DNA of 64,000 nt from Trochalopteron elliotii (Eukaryota > Chordata > Aves > Passeriformes > Leiothrichidae). This document shows positions 59,037 to 64,000 of the stretch, one piece after another (positions within the stretch are counted from its first letter, which is position 1; every line of letters starts with the position of its first letter). The notes below the pieces were generated by a model, which was not told the DNA's origin, ran no database searches, and saw only the letters and a list, made by a program, of their open reading frames with translations. The translations under genes and the position numbers were made by a program. Where the stretch lies: the NCBI GenBank assembly GCA_024734555.1, contig JANPWX010020150.1, positions 2,128,258-2,192,257 on the forward strand, in the 5' to 3' direction.

Positions 59037-59605
59037 TATGTCTTAAATCCTAAATTTTCAAGAAGACCACTCTGTCTCTGTACCCTTGTGCCTGTGGGAT
59101 GATGATTTTTCCTCAATAAATGCAGAATTCAAGTTGAACATCAGCAGAGGCATAATGGTGCTCTGTTGGAGAGCTGAGACACTGAAGAATTGACTGCCTC
59201 TGTTATCTCCAGAGGCCTTTGGCACAGCTTGGGGTGCTCTTGGGCACACAAGACATCCACAAAAGACAGACAGGTGACACAGAACCTGTAGAGCAGTTGT
59301 ACCCTTCTGGATAGGCAGGTACTTAGTATCTTTGATTAAGCACCTAATTCAATCCTTGAACATACTTCTGGGAAGCCTCCTGCTTCAATCCTGGCTTCCA
59401 CTTTTCTCCCATTATCCTTCCCCAGCATGGCCACCAAAAGCATGTTGAGTGATGGAAGAAACACTAACAAGAGTATCAGCAGATACTGATACTCTTGTTA
59501 GTACATCAGATCTGTGAAGCAAACAAGGACAGCCAAAGCAGCAAGAAGTGGTCAACGTTTCGTAGCTGATGGAAATCACAGAAACATAATATTTTCCAAA
59601 ATATG
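59037..59605. other. Unique non-coding sequence with a perfect hairpin
   Basis: No gene recognised. It contains the 16-bp perfect inverted repeat at 59,463-59,502. Confidence 0.5.
59463..59502. repeat. 16-bp perfect inverted repeat with 8-nt spacer
   Basis: ACTAACAAGAGTATCA, spacer GCAGATAC, then the exact reverse complement TGATACTCTTGTTAGT. Pairing stops abruptly outside the arms. It is not a Rho-independent terminator, since this is a vertebrate sequence and no T run follows. The stem is too short for an ordinary microRNA precursor. Confidence 0.97.
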
Positions 59606-59852
59606 TTAAATATTAGGAAGAATTAGAGATCAACAAGCTTAGATATAGGGAAGAAATTCTTGCTTGTGAGGGTGGTGAGGTCCTGGCTCAGGTTGCCCAG
59701 AGCAGCTGTGGCTCTCCCATCCTTGGGAGTGCTTAAGGCCAGGTTGGATGGGGTTTGAAATAATCTGGGATAGTGGAAGGTGCCTCTGCCCATGGCAGTG
59801 GGTGGAACAGGATGACCTTTAAGGTCCCTTCCAACCCAAACCATCCTGTGAT
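59606..59852 (+). mobile_element. CR1 LINE 3' UTR fragment, plus strand
   Basis: TAGGGAAGAAATTCTTGCTT, GAGGGTGGTGAGGTCCTGGC, TTGCCCAGAGCAGCTGTGG, AGGCCAGGTTGGATGGGGTT, GTGGAAGGTGCC, TCCCTTCCAACCCAAACCAT, CCTGTGAT. The TTARATATTAGGAAGAA block appears twice with a 33-bp period at the left end (59,606 and 59,639). This is among the least diverged copies in the window. Confidence 0.93.
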
Positions 59853-61246
59853 ACAAATTAATTAGGTCATTGACTACTAAGACAATTTTTTATATCTTGC
59901 AGTAGGACCCAGAGTATAGAGAAAAATTAAGCTCCCAAGTCAGCACTGGACCAGAAAAGCCCTAAATCCCAACAGCCCTTTTATATATCGGACACACATT
60001 ATTTGATGCCAGAGTTGTTCCTTGACTCAGAGGACTTTATCTTTTTTATACACAATGTCCTAAATATCCTGAGTAGTTTTTGCTTTCCGTTGGCTTAAGT
60101 TAAACAACATAATCACTTTTCAAAGGAATTTGTAGTCCAAGCACCTCTTTGTTCTCACTTTAGGGAGATGCCAGGTCTCTCTGTTGAGGCTGCAAGTTAT
60201 TGCATTGCATTACATTCGCGAGGTATCAAATCTGTGCTGAAACACTGCCGCTTGTAACCTCGGAGCTGCTGCCTCTTTATCTGTGAGCACACGGGTTGTG
60301 GTGGGTTTGGGGCTGGGCTCTGCGTGCAAATGCAGTGTAGACACAGTGTCAGCCTCCTCATTTACAAATTACACCATCTTCTTTCTCTAAAGGTTTATCA
60401 CTAAACCTTTATTCCTAAGTGCTCCAGTTTATTCCTTCTTATCTAAGCCCACATGCCAAAACTATCTACAATTTCATGTGAGTTCTCACTGCAAATCTGT
60501 GCAGGAAAAATTAGTGATTGCTTGCCTCTAGTGAAGATGCCTCACTGAACAATCACAACTGCTTTTCCCACATCTGTGTGCTGTTGAACATTCTTCTCCT
60601 ACTACTGTCAAGAATATCCTGATCTTCCCTCCCTTAAGATGTTTTTAAGTGAAGACCTAGCAGATTGCACAAGAAGTTTTTGCTATTGCTCCCTCTGCTC
60701 ATGAACTTCCACATTGTGGTAAGAAATTTAACCATCTTTAACCCTGACTAGCACATTAATCATCTCTTCCTGTTTTTTCCAGTTTTTCTTCTGCATTGAT
60801 GATGTCTTCTTCCTTTAAGTCACTAGCAAATTTCATAAGCAATCTCCAGTACTTCATGCCAAGATTGTTTAAAAAACTAATAATGCATGACCCAGCCTCT
60901 TTAGTAATAATAGTAGGCTATTTCTAGCCTTCTATTGCCTCTTGCAATACAGTTTCTTAGCTCTTTAGAGAATTTTGAAGGAATCCCCATTTTCTGTTCC
61001 CTAACAAAAAATATCTTGTGTGGCAACAACTAAACTTAATATTATGATTTAGCTCTACTGCACTGATGACAGATTTTTAACAAAAAATTATTTGATTTGA
61101 GAAAGTTATTGATTTTATCTGTGCCATTTCTTCATTATTTCCATCATTAGACTATTCTTTCCTTGGAGTTGTGCATATTATTTAGATCAACTAGTAAACC
61201 TGAAATGTAGAGGATAATTTGCTTTCCATTTGCTATCTATGGTGCC
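59853..61246. other. Unique non-coding sequence
   Basis: No gene or repeat family recognised. Confidence 0.5.
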
Positions 61247-61310
61247 AAGTTTTTTTATTTTCCTTTTGTTATACATGGAAGTTTTTTTATTTTTCTTTTG
61301 TTGTACATGA
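61247..61310. repeat. 32-bp imperfect tandem duplication
   Basis: Two copies of an AAGTTTTTTTATTTTYCTTTT...TACATG unit, starting at 61,247 and 61,279. Confidence 0.9.
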
Positions 61311-61373
61311 TAACACCTAATGTAACCCTGACATGATGTGATTCACACACGATATGATTCTTGAGACTTTCCT

Positions 61374-61460
61374 GTGCATGGCCAGGAGTTGGACTTAAAT
61401 AATCCTTTTTTATTCCTTTCAACTCAAAATATTCTGTGATTCTCTGATTTTGTGATTTTT
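61374..61460 (+). mobile_element. CR1 LINE 3'-terminal fragment, plus strand
   Basis: AGGAGTTGGACTTAAATAAT, TTTCAACTCAAAATATTCTG, TGATTCTCTGATTTTGTGAT: the last 80 or so bases of a CR1. Confidence 0.85.
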
Positions 61461-63777
61461 TTTTTCTCAAGTTGTTGTTTTAAAGGAGTTTGTGACAGGA
61501 TCTATCTCACCCAAGGACATTTTGGAATAAAACTCATGAAGCATTGGCTCTATATTGTTAATTGTCATTTTAAGAACCGCATCTTTATTAACATTCCAAC
61601 CTTATTAGGAAAATTATTTTAAAAGAAAAAAAATATCCTGTTTTAGGACCATGTGCTGGCAATGGTTTCTTTAGTCTCAGAAAATGGAAAAATAAGGGCT
61701 GTGCTGAATTCTCACTCCTTCCTGATCACCTTCAACTCATGCCCACTGGAGGATGCCAGCTGCCACAAGCTGTATGCTCTCTGCACCAGCAGCAGAACAA
61801 GGCAGATTTTTCTCAGACAGGGGTGTGAGATTTCCCTTTCCTTAGCCCCTTTATGTCTGCTTTGGCTTAAGCATTGTTTATAATCACAAATTCTTTGGGA
61901 TATTACCTTGTTTACAGCAAATTCCTGCCAAAGTTCATAATGTCAGTTCGGGGCTCACAGTGAAAATTCATGTTGACCTGCAATTTTATTGATCCCGGCA
62001 GTCAATAAATCTCCCCTCCCTCAATGAGTGAGAGAGGGCAGCATAAAACCCATTTCTCACCACTGTTTTTCTTTGCTTTGATCTGTTAAGAGCAAAAGGT
62101 ATTCTGCTTCCCTTATTTGGCCCCCACAGGTTGAAAGGACAGATGAAATTGGGTGAAATAGTACAACTGTCACCTACTGGTTTCAAATGATGGTCTGGGA
62201 AAGGATTGTTGAGGACTTCAGGTGACAGATAATTTTTTTTTCTCATACTGAAGATCAAAAATTATTTATTGGAAGGAAGAAAATGTTCTTTAAAAAAAAT
62301 AATTCTTTTGGTGTGATACTATAGGCACTGCAAACTTCATCTTCTGTTCTCAAAACTCTGCTATTCATACCTAGTATCAAATGAATCAATCCCAGACTCT
62401 TATGGATGATTATTACTTCTGTGTATATAGCAATTAAATCTCATGGACATGACTCTTCTCATTTTCCATCTGTTCTGTGTCAACGAACTGTACCAGTGAC
62501 CTTTTCTACAACCATGGCCATTCTCTGTTTGTACTGCAATTTCCCTACTTGTGAAGTGAAAATAATAACAACTTTCTTTCCAAGGGCATGGGAAGATATA
62601 ACAATGAATGATGTCCCTTGGGCCTAATTCAAAGTCCACTGAAGTAGCTGAGAACCTTTCAGCTGACTTCAATGTGCATTCAATCAGGTGCTGTAAAAGC
62701 CAGATCATTCTATTGCGCACCAAATCTCAGGGCTGGTGTAGCCCCCTGCTTCAGGCAGCAAATCACATAGCAATCAACCCTAATTTCTGCAAACGGATTT
62801 GTTTATTAATTTATTAATTGTTAATTTTTCATTCCATAATTTTCAGCCCTTGGCAGGTCCCAAGTAAAAATACACAGTGCTTGTTGTCCAAGATGCTGTT
62901 CTGTGATTGCCCATCTGATTCCTGTGGCAAGGGTTTTAATCTGTTTGGTGCAGTTACTGAAAGAGAAGGATGAAAGTACGATCAACTGGGATATGTTCCC
63001 TTCTTTTTTTTTTTCCTTTTCTCTTTTTTCCTCCTCAAATTATGAACTCCCTAGAATTTTTCAAGCTGGTGCAGACCTCTGGATAAATTTTATTTACAGA
63101 TATCTTTGTGTCAAATATCCAAGTATGACCTTTTTCTGCAGCATTTCTTATAGCTTTCAGAATTAGACTGTGCACCATAGGCTATGTCTGTCCTGGTAAA
63201 TTAGATGTTTCCAGTGCTGTTCTCTGACAGTGAGGCTAACAGGGAAGGATCAACCCAGTTCACACAAATAACATTTTTTTGCTGTCCAGAGCTGAGTGGC
63301 TGTATGTAAAGTGCCAGATGAGATTGGCTTCCTGCCCATGAAAACTTCCAGTCTATTCTGGGACCTGTTTGTAAGACTGAGAGTCAGCCCAGGTCAGTGC
63401 CACATAAGGTAAAACTTCTACTAAGTTTGAAAGGTTATTCTTCTGGGAATGCTCTTGGGCAGTTAAAACCTCTGAGGAGAGCAGAATGCAAGTGGTGCCT
63501 TTTGATGAATAAATCATTTTACTTAAGATCAGAAAAGTGTGGTGCATCCAAGAAAATTCAGGCACATAATTTGGTCACCTGACACCATCTTCAGCTGTCT
63601 CTGTTTATAGCTAATGAAGAAAAACATGTGTCTCCAGAGACTTATCTAGAGAAATGGCATGATGTGTGAGGAGTTTTGTTGTGCTTTTATGTAGTAAGTA
63701 GTCATGAAAAATTTGATCCCCATGAGACTTGGAAAATCCTGCTCTTCATCTAATACAAAAAAAAATCTATAATTCAA
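61461..63777. other. Unique non-coding sequence
   Basis: No gene recognised. A minus-strand exon-like segment at 61,716-61,780 has a good acceptor, but its frame phase does not fit the exon at 55,990-56,108. Frames up to 107 codons have no domain. Confidence 0.45.
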
Positions 63778-63850
63778 TATTTTTGTTGTTGTTGTTGTTG
63801 TTTTGTTTGTTTGTTTTGGTTGGTTGTGGGTTTTTTTTGTTTTGTTTTTG
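63778..63850. repeat. T/G-rich (GTT/GTTT)n tract
   Basis: Six GTT units, then GTTT and GGTT units and T runs. Confidence 0.9.
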
Positions 63851-64000
63851 AAAAATCTATTTTTAATTCCTGACTTTATAAAATAAATTGCATTTGGAGA
63901 GAGCAAAAAGTATACCTGAAATTAGTTGAGTTTTTCACAATGAAGACTTAAGACCAAATCTCCTGGAAAAGATGGGGGAAACATTGGTGCTTTGCCTGGG

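Noticed and set aside
59463..59502. microRNA precursor or transcription terminator
   Set aside because: The stem is 16 bp with no pairing beyond it, too short for a typical precursor, and intrinsic terminators do not apply to a bird nuclear genome.
61716..61780. 65-nt minus-strand exon-like segment with a good acceptor
   Set aside because: Its only open frame ends in phase 2, while the next candidate exon at 55,990-56,108 needs phase 1. The donor (GTGAGA) is weaker.
1..64000. tRNA, rRNA, snRNA genes, CRISPR arrays, bacterial operons or phage modules
   Set aside because: I looked for cloverleaf boxes, spaced direct repeats and dense coding. None is present, and composition and repeats are those of a vertebrate genome.

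Overview
This window looks like avian nuclear DNA, probably from a songbird. About a dozen CR1 LINE fragments carry the typical bird CR1 tail (TTCTATGATT-type repeats). They lie beside several short endogenous-retrovirus LTRs, many CAAA/GTTT-type low-complexity patches, short microsatellites and one assembly gap of 324 N. There is no operon, ribosome binding site, phage or CRISPR signature. Calling it a bird rests on CR1 structure and density; the songbird guess is inference.

No complete protein-coding gene is visible. Most of the window reads as intronic or intergenic DNA. Two short segments on the minus strand look like internal exons: 55,990-56,108 (119 nt, 39 open codons) and 1,354-1,410 (57 nt, 19 open codons). 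Each has a pyrimidine-rich acceptor and a strong GTAAGT or GTGAGT donor. The first ends in phase 0 and the second starts in phase 0, so they could be exons of one minus-strand gene with introns of tens of kilobases. I do not recognise the protein, and pseudo-exons are common in AT-rich DNA, so confidence is moderate to low.

Mobile elements by position. LTR-like elements are at 2,041-2,484 (-), 9,113-9,736 (-), 31,681-32,021 (-), 34,733-35,363 (-) and about 58,800-59,036 (+). Those at 9.1 and 34.7 kb belong to one family, share orientation and have different 6-bp target duplications, so they are independent solo LTRs. CR1 fragments are at 2.6, 4.4-4.8, 15.1-16.3 (the longest, with degenerate reverse transcriptase), 28.8-29.2, 32.1-32.3, 40.7-41.2, 42.8-43.3 (two copies), 44.7, 46.2, 46.6-46.8, 53.8-53.9, 59.6-59.9 and 61.4 kb.

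Candidate regulatory regions. A small CpG-rich patch at 45.66-46.06 kb holds a good CTCF core match, a kappaB-type palindrome and a GC box, just downstream of a G-rich (GGGGA/GGCGA) tract. A promoter-like array at 54.59-54.72 kb (+) shows a DR1 nuclear-receptor site, a TATA box and a splice donor, with a poly(A) signal about 0.5 kb downstream. Two very exact short inverted repeats, at 4,737-4,766 and 59,463-59,502, look like template-switch products. I found no convincing new biological system. The points most worth checking are the exon pair, the CpG/CTCF patch and the promoter-like array.
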